Shown here piece after piece: positions 8,393-16,532 of a stretch of 64,000 bases of DNA. The stretch's first letter is position 1, and each line of letters opens with the position of its first letter. Origin of the DNA: CAYMZZ01 sp044463125. Lineage in GTDB: Bacteria; Bacteroidota; Bacteroidia; Chitinophagales; Chitinophagaceae. The notes under the pieces were generated by a model. It made no database searches, was not told the DNA's origin, and saw nothing but the letters and a program-made list of their open reading frames with translations. The translations under genes and the position numbers were made by a program. The DNA is taken from positions 4,688 to 68,687 of the forward strand of contig JBIQMS010000025.1 in the NCBI GenBank assembly GCA_044463125.1, given 5' to 3'.

Positions 8393-10825
8393 TTATTTCA
8401 AAGTGATTTTACTCCATTTCAACCGAAGACTATTACTCACCACACTAACACTGCTCAATGCCATAGCCGCACCCGCGATCATCGGGTTCAATAAAAATCC
8501 ATTTACCGGATATAGAATTCCGGCAGCTATAGGGATGCCGATGATATTATAGATAAACGCCCAGAACAGGTTCTGGCGGATTGCCGCCACCGTTTTCCGA
8601 CTGAGTTTTATAGCAGCGGGTATTTTCAACAGATCATTGCTTATCAATGTCATCTTTGCCACATCAATAGCTATATCACTTCCTTTGCCCATCGCAATGC
8701 TAACATCAGCCAACGCCAGGGCCTGGCTGTCGTTAATGCCATCGCCAACCATTCCTACTACTTTTCCCTGCTGCTGCAAATGCTTTACAAATTCATATTT
8801 GTCAGTTGGCATCACTTCGGCTTTGTATTGATCAATCCCTGTCGCCCTCGCTACTGCGGCAGCCGTGTGCCGGTTGTCGCCTGTCAGCATATATACCTCT
8901 ACCTTCATATCCTGCAACTGCCGGATAGCGGCGGCGGAGCTATCTTTGATTTTATCGGCTAATGAAATGAAGGCAAGAATCTTTTTTCCCTTTCCGAATA
9001 TGACAACCGTGTTAGCCCCGTCTTCCCACTCGTTTACTAAAGATTCCTGCCTGTTTGATAGCTTTGTGGAATGATCAGCCACCATTTTTCTGTTACCGAT
9101 CCAATACTTTTGATCATTATAAAAGGCGGTAATGCCTTTGCCTGTAAGACTTTCAATTTTTTGAATGTTTAGTATCGAAGCCTCTTTCTGCAGGTATTCC
9201 GCTACAGCGTCTGCAAGCGGGTGCTCGCTCGCCCTTTCAATACTGAATAAAAGATTTTTCAATTCGGCTGTTTCATCAACGGCCCAGAAAATATTCGAAA
9301 CGGAAGGCTTTCCTTCGGTAATCGTACCTGTTTTATCAAGAATCAATGCATTTATTTGGTGAGCCTGTTCAAGGCTTTCGGCATCTTTAATCAAAATACC
9401 ATTTTCTGCTCCTTTTCCTACACCTACCATAATGGCCGTAGGAGTGGCAAGTCCCAACGCACAGGGGCAGGCAATTACCAACACCGTAACCATTGCCAGC
9501 AATCCCTGGGTAATACCGTTGTCACCACCCAATAGCCACCAGCTGCCGAATGTAATCAGGGATAGGGCAACGACTACCGGAACGAAGATGCCTGCAATTT
9601 TATCCACCAGCTTTTGTACCGGTGCTTTGCTTCCCTGCGCTTCCTGCACCAACCTGATGATTCCGGCGAGCAGCATGTCGCCGCCAATTTTGGATGCAGA
9701 CATTTGAAAACTTCCTTTCTGGTTTATGGTTCCCGCAAACAATTCATCATTGATTTTTTTTGAAACCGCAACGGGTTCACCGGTAATCATACTTTCGTCT
9801 ACATAACTATTGCCTTCTGTAACTTTACCGTCCACCGGAATTTTCCCGCCTGGCTTAATTAATAATATGTCCCCGACTTTTACTTTCGCAATCGGGATTT
9901 CCATTGTATGCCCGCCTTCATGTACGATAGTTACAACAGAGGGTTGCAGTCCTATTAATTTTTTAATGGCCGAAGATGTATTTGCCTTTGCCCGTTCCTC
10001 TAATAATTTCCCCAGCAGAACAAAGGCTATTACTACACCGGCGGCTTCAAAATATACGTGTGCCTCTAAACCCCGGCTGACCCAGAATTGCGGGACCAGT
10101 GTGTTGAACACACTGAAAGCATAGGCGATGCCAGTGCTTAGGGCCACCAGCGTATCCATATTGGCTCTTCCGTGCCTGGCCTGCTTATAGGCATTCACGA
10201 AAAAATTCCGGCCCGTCCAGAGTACGATGGGTGTGCTGAGTATCCACAGAAGGTATTTCGCATACGGTATATTCATGAAAAACATACCTATGATAAGTAA
10301 CGGGATGCTCAGGCCGGCAGCCCACCAGGTGCGCCGCTTCAGATTTTCATAGTGTCTGTGATGTTCTGTTTCCAGGTTTTTTTTGGCGTCATCCGATTCA
10401 TCCACGATCATATCATAACCCACTCCCTGCAAAGCATGCTTCAACGACAATGGCCCGGCAATGGAAGGAATGTATTCTACCTGCACCGTTTGTGTGGCAA
10501 AATTGACTCCTGCTTTAAGAACGCCGGGCTCACTTTGCAAAATGGATTCCACGCTGACTGCACAGGCTGCACAGGTCATTCCGGTTACCGGGTACTGTTT
10601 CGTGGTGGAAGCAATATCATAACCCAAATTCTTGACTGAAGCGATTGCTGACTGTACAATTTCTGCATCGGCCGGTGATTCAATAATGGCCTTTCCATTA
10701 TTCAAATCTACCCTGTGTGAATTGACACCTTTAATATTGGCCAATTCCTGATCCACGATTTTGGCACTATGCTCGGTTTCCACACCAACGAGAGGGAGCT
10801 CAAATATTTTATTAGAAGACTGCAT
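8393..10825 (-). CDS. copA: Copper-translocating P1B-type ATPase, CopA-like, 810 aa
   Basis: This inner-membrane pump exports Cu(I) from the cytoplasm using ATP. In order: a degenerate HMA-like domain without CxxC (about 5-72); a canonical HMA with GMTCAACAV (about 83-88); membrane helices; the actuator TGEPVAVSK; the metal-site CPC in VIACPCALGLATPTA; the phosphorylation site DKTGTITEGKP; the P1B-specific SEHPLADAV; and GDGINDSQALALAD before the last helices. Length is normal for a two-HMA enzyme. The AraC-type sensor lies 85 bp upstream, and a 43-bp inverted repeat overlaps the promoter. The first HMA has lost its cysteines, so it probably does not bind metal. Confidence 0.95.
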   Translation of the reverse strand: MQSSNKIFELPLVGVETEHSAKIVDQELANIKGVNSHRVDLNNGKAIIESPADAEIVQSAIASVKNLGYDIASTTKQYPVTGMTCAACAVSVESILQSEPGVLKAGVNFATQTVQVEYIPSIAGPLSLKHALQGVGYDMIVDESDDAKKNLETEHHRHYENLKRRTWWAAGLSIPLLIIGMFFMNIPYAKYLLWILSTPIVLWTGRNFFVNAYKQARHGRANMDTLVALSTGIAYAFSVFNTLVPQFWVSRGLEAHVYFEAAGVVIAFVLLGKLLEERAKANTSSAIKKLIGLQPSVVTIVHEGGHTMEIPIAKVKVGDILLIKPGGKIPVDGKVTEGNSYVDESMITGEPVAVSKKINDELFAGTINQKGSFQMSASKIGGDMLLAGIIRLVQEAQGSKAPVQKLVDKIAGIFVPVVVALSLITFGSWWLLGGDNGITQGLLAMVTVLVIACPCALGLATPTAIMVGVGKGAENGILIKDAESLEQAHQINALILDKTGTITEGKPSVSNIFWAVDETAELKNLLFSIERASEHPLADAVAEYLQKEASILNIQKIESLTGKGITAFYNDQKYWIGNRKMVADHSTKLSNRQESLVNEWEDGANTVVIFGKGKKILAFISLADKIKDSSAAAIRQLQDMKVEVYMLTGDNRHTAAAVARATGIDQYKAEVMPTDKYEFVKHLQQQGKVVGMVGDGINDSQALALADVSIAMGKGSDIAIDVAKMTLISNDLLKIPAAIKLSRKTVAAIRQNLFWAFIYNIIGIPIAAGILYPVNGFLLNPMIAGAAMALSSVSVVSNSLRLKWSKITLK

Positions 10826-10868
10826 AACCTGTTTTTTTGAGATACAAAGTTGTCTCAGAAAACAGGTT
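10826..10868 (-). promoter_or_regulatory. Inverted repeat over the copA promoter (candidate operator)
   Basis: Perfect 10-bp arms (AACCTGTTTT at 10826-10835 and AAAACAGGTT at 10859-10868), with a second inner TGAGA/TCTCA pair, lie directly before the copA ATG at 10825. Between the arms, minus strand, is CAACTTTG, one base off the TAnnTTTG -7 box. Position and symmetry suit a binding site for the adjacent AraC-type regulator, or a leader hairpin. Confidence 0.5.
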
Positions 10869-10909
10869 GCGCTGTTATAGAATTTTGGAAAAGAGTTATA
10901 AATTATTGT

Positions 10910-11470
10910 TTACAAGCCATCCAACGGCTTTCGATGCCTGGCGCCTAACTTCCTGAACTGAGTAGGAGTAAGCCCGGTTACTTTTTTGAATTGTGCGGAC
11001 AAATGCGAAACGCTGTTATAGCCCAGGCGAAAGGAAATTTCACTTAGGTTGAGTTCGCCGTATACCAGCCATTCTTTTACTTTTTCGGTCTTTTGAAGGA
11101 TAAAAAATTGCTCAATGGTAATTCCTTCAACCTGCGAAAAAAAACGTGAAAGATAACTGTAGTCTTTATGCAATGCCTTTATCAGGTACTCGCTGATGCT
11201 AAAGTGCTCTTCCACATCGCCGGATTGAATTTTTTTTATAAGAAGAGTTTTTATTCTTTCAATCTGTTTCTGTTTTTGATCACTCAGCAATTCAAAACCC
11301 AGTTCGTGTAGATTTTGTGTAAGCTGTTGCATTTGTTTTATATCCGGAGCTTTAACCAGTTCAACTTCCCCTAAATGGATCTGCGAGCTTTCAAGCTTCA
11401 ATTTTTCTAATTCCTGCTTTACTGCCAAAATGCATCGATTGCAAACCATGTTTCTTATATACAGAGTCAT
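10910..11470 (-). CDS. AraC-family regulator with N-terminal CxxC metal-binding head, 186 aa
   Basis: The N-terminal 70 residues begin MTLYIRNMVCNRCILAV, with a CxxC loop and HMA-like strand/helix pattern; the C-terminal 100 residues are an AraC double HTH (SEYLIKALHKDYSYLSRFFS ... LSEISFRLGYNSVSHLSAQF ... LTPTQFRKL). This fits a one-component copper sensor controlling the copA transcript next to it (85 bp downstream, same strand). Cu(I) sensing through the Cys pair is inferred from sequence and context. The start at 11470 keeps the CxxC head. Confidence 0.83.
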   Translation of the reverse strand: MTLYIRNMVCNRCILAVKQELEKLKLESSQIHLGEVELVKAPDIKQMQQLTQNLHELGFELLSDQKQKQIERIKTLLIKKIQSGDVEEHFSISEYLIKALHKDYSYLSRFFSQVEGITIEQFFILQKTEKVKEWLVYGELNLSEISFRLGYNSVSHLSAQFKKVTGLTPTQFRKLGARHRKPLDGL

Positions 11471-11934
11471 ATAAATCAGTTAATTGGTTAGCTAAATTAT
11501 TACAGCACACATGATATAAGGCGATGATTTTCAACGCCTTTTTATTCCCAATAGATACCAACGCAGCCTCTTTCATCCATATCTTCTTTATGCTCTTTAG
11601 AAATGAAAAACGTATTTGAAACCACTCATTCGCACCCTGCCGCAAAATTATTGAACTGTTCCGATCAGGAAAAGGTCTTCGCCACAGTTCCTTCCGCACA
11701 AAGTCTTCAGCTTGCCTCCGGTTTTCAAAATAATCTCCACCAGGACACCTGTATGCATTGCATCATGGGGTAGTATTTTTTTGAAAAACCTTGTCCTTCC
11801 TCCACAGTTCTAATGGCTGGTCGCTAAGGGTAAATGAGCGGGCGGCGCAGCCGACTGAGGTAAACACCCTCACAGGTTGACAGCAGTTTCCCGTTTCGCA
11901 GCAACCTTATTATTAATTATTAAAAACAAAAGTT
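11471..11934. other. 464-bp gap at the metal-cluster/mobile-backbone junction
   Basis: No firm gene is seen. A plus-strand frame from ATG 11603 to TAG 11773 could code 56 residues (starting MKNVFETTHSHPAAK, ending CMHCIMG) but nothing supports it beyond being open. The last 120 bases lead into ssb and are G/C-rich then A/T-rich, consistent with an upstream regulatory region. This is the transition between the minus-strand copper genes and the plus-strand mobile-element genes and might be a module boundary. Confidence 0.4.
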
Positions 11935-12312
11935 ATGGAACTGACAGGAAGAGTAACCGCAGATGCGAAAGTTACCGAAACAAAGAACGGAAAAAAAGTG
12001 ACCAATTTTTCCATTGCTATCAATGATCGTTACAAAACCAAAGAAGGCGAAGTAAAGGAAGTAGCAACATTCGTGAATTGCGCCTACTGGTTGAACACAG
12101 GCATTGCGCCTTACCTCACCAAAGGCACATTGGTAGAACTCTATGGGCGCATTGGAGTAAACGCATGGGTGAACGCAGCAGGCGAAGCGAAAGGCGCATT
12201 GACCTTTCAGGTAAGCAAAATAAAACTGCATAGCAAATCCGGTGCAGCAGAAAAACAAAACGTGCCTGCAACCGCAGCAGTTACAGAACCGGCAGACGAC
12301 CTGCCCTTTTAA
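11935..12312 (+). CDS. ssb: Single-stranded DNA-binding protein, 125 aa
   Basis: A single OB fold: MELTGRVTADAKVTETKNGK with the typical NFSIAINDRYK strand, ATFVNCAYWLNTG and LVELYGRIGVNAWVN, followed by a short Ala/Pro/Gln-rich tail ending in ADDLPF, the acidic-aromatic tip that recruits DNA-replication and repair proteins. It coats single-stranded DNA during transfer or replication. Shorter than a chromosomal SSB and placed at the head of a PRTRC/mobilisation cluster, so it is the element's own copy. A factor-independent terminator follows at once (12317-12353). Confidence 0.92.
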   Translation: MELTGRVTADAKVTETKNGKKVTNFSIAINDRYKTKEGEVKEVATFVNCAYWLNTGIAPYLTKGTLVELYGRIGVNAWVNAAGEAKGALTFQVSKIKLHSKSGAAEKQNVPATAAVTEPADDLPF

Positions 12313-12316
12313 CGGA

Positions 12317-12353
12317 TAGCATCCCGTAAGGATGCGGGATGCTACACTTTTTT
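12317..12353 (+). terminator. Terminator after ssb
   Basis: A 10-bp perfect stem, TAGCATCCCG (12317-12326) with CGGGATGCTA (12335-12344), 8-base loop, followed by CACTTTTTT. It ends or attenuates the ssb transcript before the DUF932 gene. Confidence 0.75.
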
Positions 12354-12389
12354 AAATCATCATTTTAATCAATCTAAAAATTTACAGTT

Positions 12390-13427
12390 ATGGCTTCCAA
12401 CATTCATTTTGATACTACGTCCGGTGAATTTGCTTTCTACTCCGTAAAAGAAAAAGCATGGTGGGACGGTGGACAAATTTCAGACAAGCATGAAGACAGT
12501 GCAACAGTATTGAAGAAAGCACATTTGGACTTTCCGGTAATGAAAGCCCCCGACACTTATGTATTCCCCTCCGGCAAAACCGAAGTGTCTGAAACATCCT
12601 TTTATACATTTCGTGCAGATACAGAAGTGATCTTGGGAACAGGTATTGGCGCAGCCTATAAAGTAGTGCAGAACGCTGAAGCTTTTGCATTTTTCGATGC
12701 CATTGCAGAAGGAGAAGGAATCAAATATGAAACCGCCGGAGCATTGGGCAAAGGTGAACGGATTTTTATTACTGCCAAACTGCCTTCTTATATCAAAGTA
12801 GGTAATGACGACATCATTGAAAAGTATCTGTTTCTTACCATGTCTCATGACGGAAAGGAGAGCATCACCGCCGCATTTACTCCTATCAGGATTGTATGTA
12901 ACAATACCCTCAATGCTGCATTGGCGAATTGTACCAACATGGTAAAAATCAAACATACCGAGAATGTGCAGGAGCAGTTAAAGGAAGCACATAAGATTAT
13001 GGGCATGGTAAATACATTGTCACCTTTGATGGAACAGGTATTTAACCAATGGGCAAAAGTGAAAATTACCGACAAGGAAGTACAACGTCTTATCCAGATT
13101 GCCCTTGCACCCAATAAAGAAACCCTTGATAATATACGTGACGGCAAATTAGAACTAATGTCCGGCAGTTACCGCAATCAGGTTTTCGGCGCTTATGGTT
13201 ATGCTATGATGGCCGACAGCCAGAAACTGGATACGACGAAAGGAACATTGTTTGGTGCATACAATGCCATTACTGGTTATTTCCAGAATGTCCGAAATTA
13301 TAACGACAACGAGGAAAAACTCAATTCCATTATTTACGGTGGCATTGCACAGAAGAAAGCCCAAGCCACATTCAATTTGTGCAGCGAGTTTGCCAAAACC
13401 GGTAGTGATGCACTGGCATTGAATTAA
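12390..13427 (+). CDS. DUF932 domain protein, 345 aa
   Basis: The DUF932 (phage/plasmid-like) family is seen from its central TAAFTPIRIVCNNTLNAAL block and the long helical second half (QVFNQWAKVKITDKEVQRL). Such proteins are common on plasmids, ICEs and phages; their biochemical function is not established. Here it follows ssb and precedes the PRTRC cassette on the same strand, bounded by terminators on both sides (12317-12353 and 13440-13468), suggesting it can be expressed alone. ATG 12390 is preceded by an A-rich leader. Confidence 0.88.
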   Translation: MASNIHFDTTSGEFAFYSVKEKAWWDGGQISDKHEDSATVLKKAHLDFPVMKAPDTYVFPSGKTEVSETSFYTFRADTEVILGTGIGAAYKVVQNAEAFAFFDAIAEGEGIKYETAGALGKGERIFITAKLPSYIKVGNDDIIEKYLFLTMSHDGKESITAAFTPIRIVCNNTLNAALANCTNMVKIKHTENVQEQLKEAHKIMGMVNTLSPLMEQVFNQWAKVKITDKEVQRLIQIALAPNKETLDNIRDGKLELMSGSYRNQVFGAYGYAMMADSQKLDTTKGTLFGAYNAITGYFQNVRNYNDNEEKLNSIIYGGIAQKKAQATFNLCSEFAKTGSDALALN

Positions 13428-13439
13428 AAAACCCGGATA

Positions 13440-13468
13440 ATTGAAGGCGGCTTTCCGCCTTCAATTTC
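13440..13468 (+). terminator. Terminator after the DUF932 gene
   Basis: An 11-bp stem, ATTGAAGGCGG (13440-13450) with CCGCCTTCAAT (13455-13465), loop CTTT, then TTCCTTC. It lies 13 bases after the DUF932 stop. The symmetry explains the open frame running back to a TTG at 13441, which is therefore not a start. Confidence 0.65.
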
Positions 13469-13500
13469 CTTCAACATTCTTCAATCAAAAAATAAGAACC

Positions 13501-13848
13501 ATGAAACGAACATTTCTTGATGCACTGGCTGAACTGGAACAACAGGCGAATGAAGAAATCCGCAGCCTACTTTCTGTTAAGTCTGAATTTGTCCTCTTTG
13601 AACCCGATGAAGAAAATGAATGGACAAAAGACATCTATGATGAAATACCCGACTTCGCTTTTTACAGTAAATACGGTTTTGTGGATTATGCAGCCATCCG
13701 GGTTGTAAAAAAAGCAAAAAATGATCTTACAGTATCAGGCGTATTGAAAGGTGATAGCTATCCGGGTGAAGTAACTGTACACCTGAACGAAATAGACAGC
13801 TATCATGTATTAGCCTTAGCAGACTATTTATTATCCGAAAACAAATAA
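13501..13848 (+). CDS. Hypothetical protein of the PRTRC region, 115 aa
   Basis: I do not recognise a named family. It is a small acidic protein (MKRTFLDALAELEQQANEEI ... EPDEENEWTKDIYDEIP) with a C-terminal alpha/beta part ending LALADYLLSENK and no membrane segment or signal. ATG 13501 follows an A-rich leader; the earlier TTG at 13441 lies inside a terminator hairpin and is rejected. It lies 10 bp before PRTRC E on the same strand, so it belongs to that transcript. The function is unknown. Confidence 0.75.
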   Translation: MKRTFLDALAELEQQANEEIRSLLSVKSEFVLFEPDEENEWTKDIYDEIPDFAFYSKYGFVDYAAIRVVKKAKNDLTVSGVLKGDSYPGEVTVHLNEIDSYHVLALADYLLSENK

Positions 13849-13858
13849 AACATTCTAT

Positions 13859-14395
13859 ATGAAAACAAATTTTTTTGAAACCCTTGCTGCCTTGAATATA
13901 GAAGGCGACTGGAATATCAGTATTAAATCAGGCGCACAATCCCGGATGCTTGTTTCCGTATTGTTCACTAATGAAAAGATAGGCGACCACGCCAGAAAAT
14001 TAATTCCCCCGCTGCTGCTCAAAGGCACCCCGCAGGAACTCGGTGAAGGTTTTTTTGGCTGCATTGAAAACCCCGTCAGACAAACAGCTTCCCTGCTGCT
14101 GAATATGGAAGATTACCTCAAAGGACAGGAACAGGCCAGACTAAAGTCCAGGATGGAGCAGGACAAAAAACAAAAAGCCGGTAAAGAAAAAGACAGCGCA
14201 GATAAAAAGTATGAAGCACTGATGAAAAAGGTGGAAGAACTCGAACAGGTCGGAAAGTACCGGGAAGCATACGGTCAGCTACCCAAAGCCGCAGACTACC
14301 CCGAGCATGAGGAAGAACTTACCCAAAAGAAAAATGAACTCATGGAAAAGTTCGGCGAGGAAGGACTTTTTGCCCAATCAAATGATAACGAATAA
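13859..14395 (+). CDS. PRTRC system protein E, 178 aa
   Basis: The N-terminal half (NFFETLAALNIEGDWNISIK ... LIPPLLLKGTPQELGEGFF) matches PRTRC protein E, a component of the ParB-related/ThiF-related cassette found on plasmids and ICEs. The C-terminal half is a charged, likely coiled-coil region (KQKAGKEKDSADKKYEALMK) ending in a short tail. Order in the cassette here is E, C, F-like, B, ThiF, as known for PRTRC systems. The role is unknown; the association with replication and maintenance of mobile DNA is by context. Confidence 0.85.
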   Translation: MKTNFFETLAALNIEGDWNISIKSGAQSRMLVSVLFTNEKIGDHARKLIPPLLLKGTPQELGEGFFGCIENPVRQTASLLLNMEDYLKGQEQARLKSRMEQDKKQKAGKEKDSADKKYEALMKKVEELEQVGKYREAYGQLPKAADYPEHEEELTQKKNELMEKFGEEGLFAQSNDNE

Positions 14396-14406
14396 ATCTT
14401 TATACC

Positions 14407-14625
14407 ATGTTACAGACAACACAACTCAACCGGGTTTTTATATTGAAACAGGACGGACAGGAAACCAAACTATCAGACCCGTCTGAAAAACTCAGCCCCG
14501 AAGCAGTGCTGAATTTTTATTCGGGAAACTATCCCATCCTGACAACAGCGAAGATTACAGGGCCTGAAATAAAGGAGGATGAAATGCAGTACCGCTTTGA
14601 AACCACCATCGGAACAAAGGGATAG
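14407..14625 (+). CDS. PRTRC system protein C, 72 aa
   Basis: A small beta-rich protein (TTQLNRVFILKQDGQ ... PEAVLNFYSGNYPILTTAKI) matching the short PRTRC protein C family in length and in the SPEAVLNFYSGNYP core. It lies 11 bp after protein E and immediately before the next frame, as in other PRTRC cassettes. No catalytic residues are evident. Function unknown. Confidence 0.85.
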   Translation: MLQTTQLNRVFILKQDGQETKLSDPSEKLSPEAVLNFYSGNYPILTTAKITGPEIKEDEMQYRFETTIGTKG

Positions 14626-14626
14626 C

Positions 14627-14803
14627 ATGAAAAAAGAAAAGCAACATCGGAAAATCAGGATTGATAAAAAATCAAAGCTATGGAAACAGCAGCAGCCATT
14701 CGGAGACTTCGCCAGCCAGTTAGACCGGTTGCCGGACGCAAGAGAGGTTCAGCAAAACCGGCTTCGCAGCGCGCCCCGGAACCTGACCCAAATGGTTTTC
14801 TGA
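14627..14803 (+). CDS. Possible small basic protein overlapping the next gene, 58 aa
   Basis: Starting one base after the PRTRC C stop, with an AAAGGGA stretch just upstream, this frame codes a Lys/Arg/Gln-rich peptide (MKKEKQHRKIRIDKKSKLWK, later FGDFASQLDRLPDAREVQQN). It overlaps the start of the 14680-15792 gene by 124 bases in another frame. Composition and position look genuine, and the overlapping N-terminus of the next gene is low-complexity, so one of the two readings may be an artefact. No family recognised. Confidence 0.45.
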   Translation: MKKEKQHRKIRIDKKSKLWKQQQPFGDFASQLDRLPDAREVQQNRLRSAPRNLTQMVF

Positions 14804-15792
14804 ACCATTGCTTCCGGCCGTTCTGGGGCATCACCAACCGGGACTGGAAGCAATCGGAAAAAGAGTTTTTTACCTCCCTTTCCCATCTCTGTACGCTGTA
14901 TAAGTTCCCGTTACCCGAAACCGGACATTTGGAATATCCCCTGAATATCACGACGGCATTCAGGCAGGTTAGGGAATGGCTGGTCAAAATAAACATGGAT
15001 GCAATTATTTTCAGCGATAAAAAAAGAAAAGCCTGTATAGCTACCGTCAAATCATTTGATACAGGCCATACCTTATATTATGTTCCCGTACGTCCCTTAT
15101 GGCTCCTGCTGAACGATGCAAAGCAGCAACCGGCACTTTCTCAATTAATCGGCTGTGTATTTCGTTACCTGTATCAGGTGGCGGGGGTACCCTATTACCG
15201 GGAAGACGGCTACCTGTATAACCAGTACGAAACCCTGACCGACTGGATAGAAAATGACCCGGATGATGACGAGGATTACCGGGAAGAACAGGCAAAGGAA
15301 ATGGAAAGGCTAAAGGAAGCCGGTGACCAAATCCTACCCTTGCTTAAAACTCCATTAACAGCAACAGGATTTCAGCAGGCAATAGACGAATACAGCCAAC
15401 TCTGTAACTGTAAAAAAGAGCCGCTTGAACTGGCGGCCAGCTTTCTGCAACTTTTTACCCGGTTCCCTGCCCGTTCCATCCATCACAGCCTTCAAAAATC
15501 ACTGCTGCATCCTGATGAATCCGAATATATCTATCTGGAACAATACCTGTCCTTTTACTGGAGTGGTAGCGATTGCTTTTATGATATCCTGATGGATATG
15601 ATTAATACAGAATTACAGGAAACGGGATTTCAGGAAGAACCTGTTTCCCTGCAATGTTTTGACCAGCCGCAGGAAACCGAAACCCATGATTTCAGTTTTG
15701 AGCAGGAGTTTTTCAGTCTTGTTGACAAACTTACTGAATGGCTTATGGACTACGATATAACAATCCCCAAAGAAGAAATAAACAGCAAATGA
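14680..15792 (+). CDS. PRTRC F-like protein, 370 aa
   Basis: Position between PRTRC C and B and its length suit the PRTRC F slot, but I cannot confirm the family by motif. The first about 40 residues are Arg/Pro/Ala-rich and weakly convincing; from about residue 41 (FLNHCFRPFWGITNRDW) the sequence looks like a normal folded, mostly helical protein with an acidic run (ENDPDDDEDYREEQ) near 190. No other ATG lies nearer the folded part, so the start at 14680 is kept with doubt; a CTG near 14798 is conceivable. Its stop overlaps the ATG of PRTRC B (ATGA at 15789), indicating translational coupling. Confidence 0.65.
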   Translation: METAAAIRRLRQPVRPVAGRKRGSAKPASQRAPEPDPNGFLNHCFRPFWGITNRDWKQSEKEFFTSLSHLCTLYKFPLPETGHLEYPLNITTAFRQVREWLVKINMDAIIFSDKKRKACIATVKSFDTGHTLYYVPVRPLWLLLNDAKQQPALSQLIGCVFRYLYQVAGVPYYREDGYLYNQYETLTDWIENDPDDDEDYREEQAKEMERLKEAGDQILPLLKTPLTATGFQQAIDEYSQLCNCKKEPLELAASFLQLFTRFPARSIHHSLQKSLLHPDESEYIYLEQYLSFYWSGSDCFYDILMDMINTELQETGFQEEPVSLQCFDQPQETETHDFSFEQEFFSLVDKLTEWLMDYDITIPKEEINSK

Positions 15793-16532
15793 AAATGGAA
15801 AATATAACGCACCAGTTTAATGACTGTTACCTGCCCGAAAAGGCATTACTGATTTACCGCTGCCACGCAGACAGGCAAGACGGCGGGAACACGGAAGAAA
15901 GCATTTACGTGGAAAGTTATGACATCGGTAAAAACGGTAAGCCCATCAATGCTCATCCGCTGACACAAAAAGAAATGATTAGTCTTTCGACCCTGTTTCA
16001 ATCCAGTAAGGAATTGAACAGGGGTTTTCTCAAAAGCAAAGCACTGATACCCACCCATGTATTGCAACTGAACCCGCAAGGCGAAGGCAGCGTATGCTGG
16101 TACACGACCGCCCGGAAAGCAACGCTGCTGTTTACGGCTTCTCTTGGCATTGCATCCGGCGAAGCCGGTGTACCTGCCATGATCTGGAAAGCCACCAAAA
16201 ACCGGCTAACGGTGTTCGCTATAAAAGGCAGCAAAAAGCCTACCCATTCCACACCCCTGTATCACGCCCCCTTCTTTAATATCTATGCCGATGGAAATGT
16301 TTGCATGGGCACGGTTGACACAGATATTCCCGGCGACTGCTGTCTGGAAGATTTTATACAGCATTGGGAAAACTATTTCTGGAACAGCTATTTCTCCCAC
16401 ATGATGGAAGGCTTTAACCCGGTTAACGGCAACATGGTACTGCTATGGAAAGAACTCCTGCAATCTGGTGAAGATTTTCCGGCAAGCGTTCTCCGAAAAA
16501 CAAATTACACACTTCAAAACATTCTGTCATGA
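15789..16532 (+). CDS. PRTRC system protein B, 247 aa
   Basis: The sequence carries the PRTRC B pattern: an N-terminal YLPEKALLIYRCH strand, KALIPTHVLQLNPQGEGSVC-W, AGVPAMIWKATKNRLTVFAI and the conserved LYHAPFFNIYADGNVCMGT followed by FIQHWENYFWNSYFSHM. ATG 15789 overlaps the preceding stop by four bases (ATGA), and its own stop overlaps the ThiF start in the same way at 16529. That tight coupling with ThiF suggests the two act together. Biochemical function unknown. Confidence 0.87.
   Translation: MKMENITHQFNDCYLPEKALLIYRCHADRQDGGNTEESIYVESYDIGKNGKPINAHPLTQKEMISLSTLFQSSKELNRGFLKSKALIPTHVLQLNPQGEGSVCWYTTARKATLLFTASLGIASGEAGVPAMIWKATKNRLTVFAIKGSKKPTHSTPLYHAPFFNIYADGNVCMGTVDTDIPGDCCLEDFIQHWENYFWNSYFSHMMEGFNPVNGNMVLLWKELLQSGEDFPASVLRKTNYTLQNILS

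Noticed and set aside
11391..11699. 102-residue minus-strand frame upstream of the AraC regulator
   Set aside because: It overlaps the AraC N-terminus in another frame, has no recognisable pattern and covers the junction gap; treated as chance.
13441..13848. TTG start of the small PRTRC-region gene
   Set aside because: The TTG is inside a terminator hairpin (13440-13468); ATG 13501 is used.
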